A stretch of DNA of 64,000 nucleotides from an uncultured Saprospiraceae bacterium. GTDB lineage: Bacteria; Bacteroidota; Bacteroidia; Chitinophagales; Saprospiraceae. The translations under genes and the position numbers were made by a program. Below, in pieces: positions 1 through 7,435 of this stretch. The first letter of the stretch is position 1. Each line of letters starts with the position of its first letter. The stretch lies in assembly GCA_938045585.1 (NCBI GenBank), contig CALIAU010000010.1:62001-126000 (forward strand). Reading direction: 5' to 3'. Below the pieces are notes generated by a model. It did no database searches, had not been told where the DNA came from, and was given only the letters and a program-made list of their open reading frames with translations.

Positions 1-144
1 TAATCGAGCATCCCAGGTAGGGATTTGTATTCCCTTATATCCAAGTTTTGTCGCCCACTGGCATATTCCTTCAAGGCTATCGAAAGGTGCAATATCCCCC
101 ATAAACTGGGCAAGAAAGATCGCTGGCCCTTTAATTGTCATCAT
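1..144 (-). CDS. Sugar phosphate isomerase/epimerase, N-terminal part (cut by window edge)
   Basis: Only the first 48 codons lie inside the window; the gene runs off the left edge. The visible part reads MMTIKGPAIFLAQF, then a stretch ending GYKGIQIPTWD. This looks like the first strand and helix of the TIM-barrel sugar phosphate isomerase/epimerase superfamily (xylose-isomerase-like, AP endonuclease 2 fold). Members isomerise or epimerise sugars or inositols in the cytoplasm; the substrate cannot be read from this fragment. Two adjacent ATG codons (144 and 141) could each be the start. It is divergent from the next gene. The family call is fairly sure, the exact reaction unknown. Confidence 0.65.
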   Translation of the reverse strand, partial: MMTIKGPAIFLAQFMGDIAPFDSLEGICQWATKLGYKGIQIPTWDARL

Positions 145-189
145 CTTTACACATATTTTGCTTATAAATATACAAATCGATAGGGTTCC

Positions 190-248
190 ACCTACAAATC
201 TGTGTCTTATAGATGTACGGTCGTCTTAAGGGCATTGAAACCTACAAA
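190..248 (-). repeat. Two solo half-sites of the TTTGTAGGT repeat
   Basis: ACCTACAAA occurs at 190-198 and again at 240-248, i.e. TTTGTAGGT on the minus strand. This is the arm of the palindromic repeat that forms large clusters at 27-28 kb and 34.6-35.8 kb. Here no partner arm follows, so these are half-sites or chance matches. They lie in the gap between two divergent genes. Confidence 0.35.
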
Positions 249-338
249 AGCAAAGAAAATGAGACCTGGGAAAAAAAATCTCGTTTTGGTGGTAACACTT
301 TTGCTTTTAAAGAGATATACTAATATAGAAGCTACAGA

Positions 339-761
339 ATGTTAACCAACAGAGAAATAGAATATAGAGACTTACTGAACTCAAAACTGCTTGAGAACAG
401 ATTCAGGTTAGAGGACCTTATAGAAACATATGCGCCTCTCAGCTATGCATACTTATCAAGAGTAGGAAAATTAGATTCTAAGATTGATGAATTTTGTAGA
501 AACGTACCTGCTATTCGTCCTCAGATTGCAGCTCAGTTTTTGAAATCTCTATTATATGATTCTGATGTAACAGTATCTGTATTAGCCCGATATGAACTTA
601 GCCAACATGCAATAGAAGAAGGTCGTACCGTTTATGAAAGACTCACTTGGGACTATGAGCCAGCAAATCTTATTGAAGCTTTACTGACGAAAAGTCAACT
701 CCCTCAAAAAGGTAAGGAGCCAATCACAATGGTACTTTCTTCAGTTGCACAGGTTGCATAA
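339..761 (+). CDS. Hypothetical protein, 140 aa
   Basis: I do not recognise this protein. It has no signal peptide or membrane segment and no cysteine-rich motif; its composition (many Leu, Glu, Arg, few Gly/Pro) suggests a mostly helical cytoplasmic protein. The start ATG at 339 follows an AT-rich leader without a Shine-Dalgarno sequence. The gene stands alone, divergent from the isomerase on its left and followed by a 0.6 kb gap with repeats. A real gene is supported by its uninterrupted length and ordinary composition; no function can be assigned. Confidence 0.6.
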   Translation: MLTNREIEYRDLLNSKLLENRFRLEDLIETYAPLSYAYLSRVGKLDSKIDEFCRNVPAIRPQIAAQFLKSLLYDSDVTVSVLARYELSQHAIEEGRTVYERLTWDYEPANLIEALLTKSQLPQKGKEPITMVLSSVAQVA

Positions 762-895
762 AAGTCCCTTGGGCTAGATTTTAAGGCAGCACAGTTCTCA
801 CATCGCTACTTTCACCGTTTGTGGTTCTTTATACTTCAGCCCTTTTCTATTTACAATTTTCGGAAACTTTAATTTATAAGTGTTCATTACAATAT

Positions 896-984
896 GGGCG
901 TGCCCTCCTTTTCAAAGAAAAGCAGGTCGTGTCGTGCGCAGCCAGGTCCTCCGGACTCCTTCGGACTGCTACCACCACTCACGC
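896..984 (+). repeat. Dispersed GGGCGTGCCC...CTCACGC element, copy 1
   Basis: This 89-base stretch starts GGGCGTGCCC and ends CACCACTCACGC. It aligns along its whole length, with a few small indels, to the reverse complement of 35930-36019; shared internal blocks include GGTCGTGTCGT, CGCAGC and TGCTACCACCACTC. It is richer in GC than its surroundings. A more diverged third copy lies at 57874-58002. No ORF of note is inside. It behaves like a small non-coding dispersed repeat (REP- or MITE-like), but no transposase or target-site duplication was identified. Confidence 0.75.
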
Positions 985-1116
985 AAAATCATCCCACAAT
1001 TCCCCAGCTCAGACATCTTTCTCCTTCTCTTCATCAAGTCTAAGCTCTGACAACTGTATTATCTTCAGTCCTAAATAATTATGTCGCTCCTTCAGAGCTA
1101 AGATTTTTTTGTACAT

Positions 1117-1149
1117 CTTATAACCAAGAGATGCTCTCTTGGCTATAAG
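1117..1149. other. 15-bp stem hairpin
   Basis: The arm 1117-1131 (CTTATAACCAAGAGA) is matched by 1135-1149 with one non-Watson-Crick pair, around a three-base loop. A second perfect hairpin follows at 1153-1169 (TTGCCCC, TTT, GGGGCAA). Neither is followed by a T-run on the plus strand, and the flanks are not typical of a terminator. They could be transcript ends of the convergent genes or part of a structured repeat. Confidence 0.5.
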
Positions 1150-1197
1150 AGATTGCCCCTTTGGGGCAAAGCTTGTTCCATTATTTAAATTACCGTC

Positions 1198-1245
1198 TGC
1201 CCCGTCCGCTCCGTCCGCTCCGTCCGCCTTGTCTGTTCGTCTCCA
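1198..1245. repeat. TCCG-rich degenerate tandem tract
   Basis: The plus strand carries closely spaced CCGTCCGCT units (GTCCGCTCC repeated) continuing as GTCTGTTCGTCTCC. Its reverse complement (CGGACGGAG..., GACGAACAGAC) has the same word usage as the 225-base CGGA tract at 44275-44500 downstream of sprA, so the two are probably members of one low-complexity repeat type in opposite orientation. Confidence 0.5.
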
Positions 1246-1388
1246 TATCCTCTCGCTGTTTTGAAGTTACCCTCAGTCCGGTTTGTACACTCTGTCCCGC
1301 TTCCGTCCCAAACACGCCGCTCTCTCTTCATCTTTTAATTTTAGATTAAAGATTCCCAATCCATGAAACCAGCCCGCAGGGCGGAAAA

Positions 1389-2474
1389 CTATCGCCCCTT
1401 AAATATCGAATTCTGCTGATTAATACTCTCATCATGAATCGCTGCAAACAACTTCCTAATAAATTCATCACTGAGACCATTTCTATTTCCAATCTTCAAA
1501 TACCTTTGAATCTTCTTTGTCCAAGTTTTGTTTTGGTAAATAGTCATGTTATTGTCTTTCTTGTATTTGCCAATATCATTTACAATCTTCATTCTATTCG
1601 AAAGAAGATCCACAATATCATCGTCGATATTTTTTATTTCTTCACGAAACTGTTGTAATGGCGTTTGGATAGGAACCTCGCCTTCATAATCTTCCCTAAG
1701 AACCATTTCTGTAACCATGGCACCAAATACTTCTGGGGTGATCTGCTGCTTTGCATCGCTCCATGCATTGTCAGGATCTATGTGACTTTCTATCATCAAA
1801 CCATCAAAATCTAAATCCATAGCTTTTTGTCCTACATCCTGAAGTATATCCCTACGCCCACAGATATGACTTGGATCTGCAATCATTGGAATCTCTGGAA
1901 ATTCCTGCATAAACTGAATAGGAATTTGCCACTGGGGTCTGTTGCGATAATACTTTTCTCCAGAATATGAAAAACCTCTATGGATCGCGCCTAACTCCTT
2001 GATGCCTACTGCATCCAGTCGTTCAAATGCTCCTTTCCATAATGCCAAATCAGGATTGATAGGGTTCTTTATAAGAACAGGAATATCCACACCACGTAAG
2101 GCATCTGCAATTTCTTGTACCGCAAATGGATTTACTGTAGTACGAGCACCTATCCATAAAATGTCGATTCCAAATTCTAAACAAAGGTCCACATGTCTTG
2201 CCTTAGCGACTTCAACAGTGGTAGGAAAACCAGTAAGCTCTTTTGCCTTTGCCATCCAGGGTAATCCCTTGGCACCTACTCCCTCAAATGAACCAGGACG
2301 CGTCCTTGGTTTCCAAATACCACCTCTAAGGATATCAGATTTTCCTGTTGCTTTTAGTCGTTTTGCTGTATCTATTAATTGTTCCTCTGTCTCTACACTA
2401 CAAGGACCTGCTATAACAATCGGTCTCTTTTCTTTCGTTAACCATGTAGCTTGGCGCTTTTTTGTATCTGTCAT
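1389..2474 (-). CDS. aroF: Bifunctional DAHP synthase / chorismate mutase
   Basis: The N-terminal ~265 residues are a type I DAHP synthase of the AroF/KDO8P-synthase-like branch (PIVIAGPCSVET near the start, KPRTRPGSFEGVG, IADPSHICGRRD). It condenses phosphoenolpyruvate and erythrose 4-phosphate, the first step of aromatic amino acid synthesis. The C-terminal ~90 residues (FREEIKNIDDDIVDLLSNRM...) are an AroQ-type chorismate mutase. This order, synthase first and mutase last, is usual in Bacteroidota. The gene begins directly after tyrA ends and is the last of a three-gene operon with the aminotransferase and tyrA. Expression is probably set by the attenuator at 4481-4609. No pheA is in the operon. 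Confidence 0.93.
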   Translation of the reverse strand: MTDTKKRQATWLTKEKRPIVIAGPCSVETEEQLIDTAKRLKATGKSDILRGGIWKPRTRPGSFEGVGAKGLPWMAKAKELTGFPTTVEVAKARHVDLCLEFGIDILWIGARTTVNPFAVQEIADALRGVDIPVLIKNPINPDLALWKGAFERLDAVGIKELGAIHRGFSYSGEKYYRNRPQWQIPIQFMQEFPEIPMIADPSHICGRRDILQDVGQKAMDLDFDGLMIESHIDPDNAWSDAKQQITPEVFGAMVTEMVLREDYEGEVPIQTPLQQFREEIKNIDDDIVDLLSNRMKIVNDIGKYKKDNNMTIYQNKTWTKKIQRYLKIGNRNGLSDEFIRKLFAAIHDESINQQNSIFKGR

Positions 2475-3338
2475 TTATATTTTATTGTTAGTGTTTATTC
2501 CATTTAAGACCGGTGTGATCTCATTTGCTTTTTGCATTAATTTAAACGTATCATCCGCATCATCTTGACGGAGGCTGTTCGCGAAGTTTTCCAGATGAGA
2601 AATATAACTGTCTAAGGCTTCTAGTACGTATTCTTTATTACCATAAAATATGGGATTCCATGTTTGAGGCGAACTCTTTGCCAAGCGTACCGTAGAAGCA
2701 AAACCTGTGCTTGCAAGATTAAAAATCTGTTTTTCATCCTTTTCCAGATCTAGCACTGTATGCCCTAACATAAACGAACTGATATGCGAGAGATGAGAAA
2801 CATAGGCAAGATGCTTGTCATGTTCTTCAGAGTTGAGAAAAATGCTTTGCATGCCAATACTCTTGAATATTCTTAAGCTCGTATCCACAAATTTTTCATT
2901 GGATAAAGCTTGGTCACATATAATATTCTTCTTGTCTCGAAACAAACCACGATGTGCAGCTGTAGGTCCAGAAAATTCAGTTCCTGCTAAGGGGTGTGCT
3001 GCAACAAAATGAGCGCGCTTGGGGTGGTCTTTTACCGCATTGCAAATACGCTTTTTTGTAGAGCCAACATCAATAATGCATTGATGCGTTTGTAACTGAT
3101 CTAAGAGTTTTGGCAGTTTTGATTCTATCAAATTTACAGGGATAGCTAAAATTATAATATCACAGTTTTCTAGCATTTCTTCCTCTGTCATGATATCCTC
3201 CACAAGTTCTAATTCTAAAGCTTGTCTGCGGTGTGATTCTATGAGATCCCAGCCGTATACCTGTGTTGCAAGCTGCGCATTCAGTTCCATTGCAATGGAT
3301 CCTCCTATTAATCCTAAACCTATGACTCCTATCTGCAT
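2475..3338 (-). CDS. tyrA: Prephenate dehydrogenase
   Basis: Oxidises prephenate to 4-hydroxyphenylpyruvate with NAD(P), committing chorismate-derived carbon to tyrosine. The protein opens with a Rossmann motif (IGVIGLGLIGGSIA); VAAHPLAGTEFSGP is the prephenate-binding HPLAGxE motif with the catalytic histidine. Its 287 aa are normal for the single-domain enzyme, with no ACT domain. It overlaps the aminotransferase end by 10 bases and abuts the DAHP synthase gene, so translational coupling in one operon is likely. Without its own ACT domain, supply is probably controlled mainly at the attenuator. Confidence 0.93.
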   Translation of the reverse strand: MQIGVIGLGLIGGSIAMELNAQLATQVYGWDLIESHRRQALELELVEDIMTEEEMLENCDIIILAIPVNLIESKLPKLLDQLQTHQCIIDVGSTKKRICNAVKDHPKRAHFVAAHPLAGTEFSGPTAAHRGLFRDKKNIICDQALSNEKFVDTSLRIFKSIGMQSIFLNSEEHDKHLAYVSHLSHISSFMLGHTVLDLEKDEKQIFNLASTGFASTVRLAKSSPQTWNPIFYGNKEYVLEALDSYISHLENFANSLRQDDADDTFKLMQKANEITPVLNGINTNNKI

Positions 3339-4480
3339 CGTTCTATTGCTTTTTCAATGGTCGAAACATCTTGGCAAAGCGATGCTCGAATATAATTTGT
3401 GCCATTTGTTCCAAATATCTTACCAGGTGTTAGGAACACATGGTGTGCATGTAATACCTTCTCGCTTAGTTCTTCAGCGTCACTGTATATGTCGGGAACT
3501 TTTGCCCAGACAAATAGTCCTGCAGTGTTCTTGTGATATCTGCAATCAAGCAGGTCTAATAATTCCCAAACCTTTTCTCTTCGCTGTGTATATATCTCAG
3601 TCTGTTTTTGAAGCCATTCATCAGGTAGTTCTAAGGCTCTTGCTGCTGCAATTTGCATGGGCTTGAACATACCAGAATCCATGTTGCTTTTGAATTTCAA
3701 AACCGTATTCAAAATTTCAGCATTGCATGCCAGACAGCCAATACGCCAACCTGCCATATTATAATTTTTACTCAAGGAACTCAATTCAAGTGCGACCTCT
3801 TTTGCGCCTTCTAATTCTAAAATGCTAAAAGGCGTTTTATTCAATATAAAACTGTACGGATTATCGTGGCACAGAAGAAACTGCTTTTCCCGTGCAAGTG
3901 CTACAAGTTTTTTTAAGCTCTCCGGATTAGCTGGTGCACCAGAAGGCATATGTGGATAATTGATCCACATCAACTTAACTTTAGATAAATCCATATTTTG
4001 CAAACTTTGCATATCAGGGAGATAATTATTCTCTTCACGAAGAGAATAGAAAACTGGATTAGCTCCCGCAATCTTTGCCGCAGACTGGTAGGCAGGGTAT
4101 CCCGGATTTGGAACAAGTACTTCATCCCCTGCATTCAAAAAAGACATAGATATATGCATTATACCTTCTTTTGAACCAAGCAAAGGTAGAATCTCCGAGT
4201 TAGGATCTAGACTTACAGAGAAATGGCGTCTGTACCAATCTGCAAATCCCTGTCTAAGTTCAGCTAATCCTCTGTAGGGCTGATAACCATGTACACCAGA
4301 ATTTGCTGCTGAAGATTGAAGACTCTTGATAACAGCAGAGTCGGGGTCCAGATCTGGACTTCCTATTCCAAGATTAATTATAGACTTACCCTCTGCCTGC
4401 ATCTGTCTTATTTCTTGCAGCTTTTTGGCAAAGTAATAGGTCTTAACTCCTGCTATTCTATGTGCTTCTTGTATATGCAT
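3329..4480 (-). CDS. PLP-dependent class I/II aminotransferase
   Basis: A fold-type I aminotransferase: LGIGSPDLDPDS at the start, the SSLSKNYNMAGWRIG block containing the PLP lysine, and YPHMPSGAP as substrate/cofactor loop. Its place at the head of an operon with tyrA and DAHP synthase-chorismate mutase suggests it makes phenylalanine and tyrosine from their keto acids (inference); the sequence also resembles LL-diaminopimelate/aspartate aminotransferases. I choose ATG 4480 (MHIQEAHR), not the upstream ATG at 4498, because that lies inside the terminator hairpin that precedes 4480. An intrinsic terminator directly before its start codon makes this the gene controlled by attenuation. Confidence 0.88.
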   Translation of the reverse strand: MHIQEAHRIAGVKTYYFAKKLQEIRQMQAEGKSIINLGIGSPDLDPDSAVIKSLQSSAANSGVHGYQPYRGLAELRQGFADWYRRHFSVSLDPNSEILPLLGSKEGIMHISMSFLNAGDEVLVPNPGYPAYQSAAKIAGANPVFYSLREENNYLPDMQSLQNMDLSKVKLMWINYPHMPSGAPANPESLKKLVALAREKQFLLCHDNPYSFILNKTPFSILELEGAKEVALELSSLSKNYNMAGWRIGCLACNAEILNTVLKFKSNMDSGMFKPMQIAAARALELPDEWLQKQTEIYTQRREKVWELLDLLDCRYHKNTAGLFVWAKVPDIYSDAEELSEKVLHAHHVFLTPGKIFGTNGTNYIRASLCQDVSTIEKAIERCR

Positions 4481-4510
4481 AAAAAAAAAGGAGCCCAAAA
4501 TTTGAGCTCC
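4481..4510 (-). terminator. Attenuator terminator ending at the start codon of the aromatic operon
   Basis: On the minus strand GGAGCTC pairs with GGGCTCC (one G-T wobble), extended by A-T pairs at the loop, followed by nine T and then at once the ATG of the aminotransferase (4480). This is an intrinsic terminator placed between leader and operon. GAGCTC in its 5' arm (4504-4509) is identical to GAGCTC at 4550-4555 right after the leader stop codon. Because GAGCTC is self-complementary, the two can pair and stop the terminator from forming. Confidence 0.85.
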
Positions 4511-4555
4511 TTATTGTTATATATTTTCAATTAAACTATTGCATACAACGAGCTC

Positions 4556-4609
4556 TTACTGCGAACAGAAGTAAAAACTGTGGAAATATGCATCGAAAAA
4601 CTGTCTCAT
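4556..4609 (-). CDS. Phe/Tyr-rich leader peptide of the aromatic operon (17 aa)
   Basis: Reading from ATG 4609: MRQFFDAYFHSFYFCSQ, then TAA. Five of 17 residues are Phe and two Tyr. It lies between a Bacteroidota-type promoter and an intrinsic terminator upstream of DAHP synthase, tyrA and an aminotransferase. This is the layout of ribosome-mediated attenuation as in pheA/trp leaders. Two pairings could alternate: TGCATA inside the leader (4587-4592) with TATGCA (4540-4545), and GAGCTC 4550-4555 with GAGCTC 4504-4509. Stalling at Phe codons would free the latter and prevent termination. The mechanism is inferred; peptide, terminator and pairing words are read directly. Confidence 0.82.
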   Translation of the reverse strand: MRQFFDAYFHSFYFCSQ

Positions 4610-4616
4610 TGAACCG

Positions 4617-4649
4617 CAAACATAATATTATTATGGAATTTATTCAAAA
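4617..4649 (-). promoter_or_regulatory. Promoter of the leader / aromatic operon
   Basis: On the minus strand TTTTG (4645-4649) and TATGTTTG (4617-4624) are separated by 20 bases. This fits the Bacteroidota primary sigma consensus (TTG at about -33, TAnnTTTG at about -7). Transcription would begin near 4611, only a few bases before the leader ATG at 4609, so the leader mRNA would be nearly leaderless. Confidence 0.7.
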
Positions 4650-4728
4650 CTGTCACTAGTATACTTAAGATATTATTATCTATAATGTGTTAAAACTAAC
4701 GTGTTGGACATACCAAAAACAAGAAAAT

Positions 4729-4971
4729 ATGGCATATGATATAAACGATCCTACTGATTTAGACATTATGCGCTCAAATTTTGATATAATTTCAGGCGCA
4801 GAATGGGATGAATATATTGAAGAGGCCGAATCTAGGAATATGTCCTATAAGAACATTAATATTCTGAAAACAGCACGTAGGAAGGCCGGGATATCTAAAT
4901 ATCTAAGCCCAAAAGTCATCCTTTGGGTCCTAAATCTAGTAGAAAAGCTAGATTTTGATGAAGAAGAATAG
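4729..4971 (+). CDS. Hypothetical protein, 80 aa
   Basis: I do not recognise this protein. From ATG 4729 it reads MAYDINDPTDLDIM... and ends in an acidic tail (DFDEEE). An earlier ATG at 4687 would add 14 residues of poor, cysteine/tryptophan-containing sequence, so 4729 is preferred. No signal peptide or membrane segment; it looks small, soluble and helical, acidic at both ends with a basic middle (KTARRKAGISK). It is divergent from the aromatic-operon leader and precedes the sigma-factor gene by about 150 bases, with no evidence of co-transcription. Confidence 0.5.
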   Translation: MAYDINDPTDLDIMRSNFDIISGAEWDEYIEEAESRNMSYKNINILKTARRKAGISKYLSPKVILWVLNLVEKLDFDEEE

Positions 4972-5125
4972 CTAAATAGCCTAATTATTTACTTGAAACT
5001 AGAGATGCGTCTTGTAAATGACCTATTCAGACTTATCTCTTAATTATCTTTAACTATCTTTATTTTATTACAATGCAGGCAACCATTGCCAAATTGGAAT
5101 ATAGTATAAGTAGCAAATTGCTTCA

Positions 5126-5671
5126 GTGAACGAAGATATTTTAATAATCAAAGCTAAATCAGGAGAAAGACTTGCTCAGCAAGATCTTTATAATGCCTAT
5201 GCAAGGGATTGGTTTAGTATTTGTTTACGATATCAAAAGTACAAGTCAGACGCTGAAGATGCTTTACAAAACGCATTAGTCAAAATTTTTAGTCAATTAC
5301 GAAAGTTCGATATTAATTTAGGAAGCTTCGGAGCATGGTCCGCAAAGATTGTTGTAAATGAAAATTTACAATTGATCAAAAAACGCAGACTTAATTACGA
5401 ATTAGCAGATGTAGAAGAAAAACCTGCTAATAATCAAGAGCAAAGTGTATATGAAGGATTATCATCTGAAGTATTAACACTCATGATTCAAGAGCTTCCA
5501 ACTGGTTATCGTTCCGTGTTTAACCTGTATGTTGTAGACGGTTATTCTCACAAAGAGATTTCTGAAATACTTCATATTAATTTAGGAACATCTAAATCGC
5601 AATTGTCAAAAGCAAAATTGATGCTAAGAAAAAAAGTAGAGTCAATTATGTTAAATTCCAAAGTCTCATGA
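5126..5671 (+). CDS. ECF-family RNA polymerase sigma factor
   Basis: A 181-aa sigma-70 family factor with only regions 2 and 4. Region 2 is visible as DLYNAYARDWFSICLRY...SDAEDALQNALVKIFSQL (core binding and -10 melting). Region 4 is LPTGYRSVFNLYVVDGYSHKEISEILHINLGTSKSQLSKAK (helix-turn-helix for -35 recognition). It directs RNA polymerase to a regulon in response to an envelope signal. The start is GTG at 5126; no better ATG lies upstream in frame. It overlaps the next gene by four bases (ATGA), so the membrane protein downstream is very likely its anti-sigma partner. Confidence 0.9.
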   Translation: MNEDILIIKAKSGERLAQQDLYNAYARDWFSICLRYQKYKSDAEDALQNALVKIFSQLRKFDINLGSFGAWSAKIVVNENLQLIKKRRLNYELADVEEKPANNQEQSVYEGLSSEVLTLMIQELPTGYRSVFNLYVVDGYSHKEISEILHINLGTSKSQLSKAKLMLRKKVESIMLNSKVS

Positions 5672-7161
5672 GTAAGATAAAGAAAGATAAACTGGAAGAA
5701 TTTTTTGAGTCCCGCATTAAACAACAGACTGGTGCGGAAGACTGGAACCTACCATCAAATGATATTTTCTTAGCAGCTATAGAAAAGGTGGTAATACAAA
5801 AAGAAGAAAATAAGAGAAAATGGCTTATACTTTCCAGTATAGCATTCTTCACTCTTGTACTTAGTATTTTGTTATATATTTCAAATAGATCTCAACAGGT
5901 AAATCCTGCAATCGCAACTACAGAAACTCCTAACATAATCGAGAAATCAGAATCTGGCTCTCAGCAAACTATTCAAAAAATAAATACGAGTACAGCGAAT
6001 CAAAATATTGAAGAAAAAGTTAAGATTGCTCCTGTAAAATTCCAAGCAGCAACTACAATTGCAAACACAAAATCTACTCTTAGAAAACCAGCAGTTGGAA
6101 AAAGTAAAATACTACAATCTCAAAACCCTGTATTTCCTGATGCAACACAATTCGCCCCTGACAATATCTCAAATGAAATTAAGAGTAATATAAATATACA
6201 GCAAGCAAATGTACTTGCACCTTACTCTGATGATCGAAACCCTGCATTAACCAAAAGAACCAAAATTGAAACAATTAAGCTTTTAGCTAACAATAAACTA
6301 AGCGGTATTGAAACGAACGCATTAAATCTACCCATTGCAAATTTTGCGTATCTCGAAAACAGTAGCGCCAGTTGTTGCAATAGTAAACCAATTAGATTAT
6401 TTGCCCAGAGTTCTTTATTACAGTCATCTGTATTCATGAAAGATGTACATGCTAGTGATTTTACCTTAGAGGGATATGAGCGCTTTAGTATGGGATACTC
6501 TTTTGGATTTGGACTAGAAAAAGATTTATCAAATAAATTTAGTTTGAGAGCAAACACAAACTTGATACACTTTTCTAATTCAAGTGTGTATGAATCTAAG
6601 TTTAATTTTGATGAGACGCACGCCTTTATTGCAGATAATGGTGACCAGATGTACCATAATAAAATGGTTTTAAATACTCCAAGAGCACGGATTTCCATGA
6701 GTGATGATGTATTTATGGCTGATAAAATGAATCAGGATGATTTAATTACAAATACAACTGAAATAGTAGAATCCTATTGGGTTGCCCAATTAGGTATCGG
6801 TCTACACTATGCACTCTACAGCACAAGTAGACTTAGTTTAGATTTAGGCCTCACGCCTGGCATTAATTATATTTTCAACGACCATACAGAGCTGAGTACT
6901 GTATTAGAAGCACATAACATGCAAATGGCAAGTTATAACAGCACAGAAAATAGCATGGATGTAGGTGCATTTAATCAATTATATTTTGATGTAAATTCAT
7001 CTCTAAGTCTTAACTATCATTTTACAAATAATTGGACTCTACGCCTCTCTGGGCTCTATGGACATTCCTTAAATTCGATCAAGAAATTTGATGACCTAGA
7101 CTCAAGCAAAAGCTATTTTAAAACCCGTTCTGTTGCTGTAGGTCTGGCTTATCAGTTTTAG
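5668..7161 (+). CDS. Probable anti-sigma factor with inner-membrane helix and C-terminal beta-barrel domain
   Basis: 497 aa in three parts. Residues 1-50 form a charged cytoplasmic segment (KKDKLEEFFESRIKQQTGAEDW). Residues ~52-72 form one hydrophobic helix (WLILSSIAFFTLVLSILLYI). A ~150-residue Ser/Thr/Asn/Lys-rich linker follows. The last ~250 residues show alternating beta-strands and end in ...VAVGLAYQF, typical of outer-membrane beta-barrels in the porin family. Its four-base overlap with the sigma gene and its cytoplasmic head suggest it binds and holds that sigma factor (inference). One chain with an inner-membrane anchor and a barrel-like C-terminus would span the envelope. A soluble beta-domain is the alternative. 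Confidence 0.7.
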   Translation: MSKIKKDKLEEFFESRIKQQTGAEDWNLPSNDIFLAAIEKVVIQKEENKRKWLILSSIAFFTLVLSILLYISNRSQQVNPAIATTETPNIIEKSESGSQQTIQKINTSTANQNIEEKVKIAPVKFQAATTIANTKSTLRKPAVGKSKILQSQNPVFPDATQFAPDNISNEIKSNINIQQANVLAPYSDDRNPALTKRTKIETIKLLANNKLSGIETNALNLPIANFAYLENSSASCCNSKPIRLFAQSSLLQSSVFMKDVHASDFTLEGYERFSMGYSFGFGLEKDLSNKFSLRANTNLIHFSNSSVYESKFNFDETHAFIADNGDQMYHNKMVLNTPRARISMSDDVFMADKMNQDDLITNTTEIVESYWVAQLGIGLHYALYSTSRLSLDLGLTPGINYIFNDHTELSTVLEAHNMQMASYNSTENSMDVGAFNQLYFDVNSSLSLNYHFTNNWTLRLSGLYGHSLNSIKKFDDLDSSKSYFKTRSVAVGLAYQF

Positions 7162-7435
7162 ATTTCAAGCATATTTAATATAGACACTAATTACTTTACT
7201 AGTTACTTGACTAGATAATAGGCTTTGCATTACGCCTAATAGAATAACGCATTGCTTATTTCAAGCTATGAATGACGCTATCTTGCATAAATAGTGTTTG
7301 TTCCACCGCATTACTTTTGTCAAATAAGTGACAGAAATATTTATTCAAAAAAAAAGTTTGTGAACCTAAGCAACCAATCAAAAGTCGAAATATAGTAGAG
7401 GTGTTATTAATTACTAAAATGATAAAAAATTATAA

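Larger units (their letters stand above)
762..1388. other. Intergenic region with dispersed repeats and hairpins, no convincing gene
   Basis: No credible coding sequence was found. ORFs at 821-1078 and 1161-1349 run through repeats and have biased, non-protein-like composition (long Ser, Pro/Leu/Arg runs). The region holds one copy of the GGGCGTGCCC element (896-984), a long hairpin (1117-1149), a short perfect hairpin (1153-1169) and a TCCG-rich tract from about 1198. It lies between the 3' ends of two convergent genes. Confidence 0.7.

Noticed and set aside
821-1349. ORFs 821-1078 and 1161-1349
   Set aside because: They are created by the dispersed element and the TCCG tract; composition is unlike protein and no start signal is present.
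1999-2568. Long plus-strand ORF opposite the DAHP synthase gene
   Set aside because: It is the antisense shadow of a clearly recognised enzyme and has no protein-like features.
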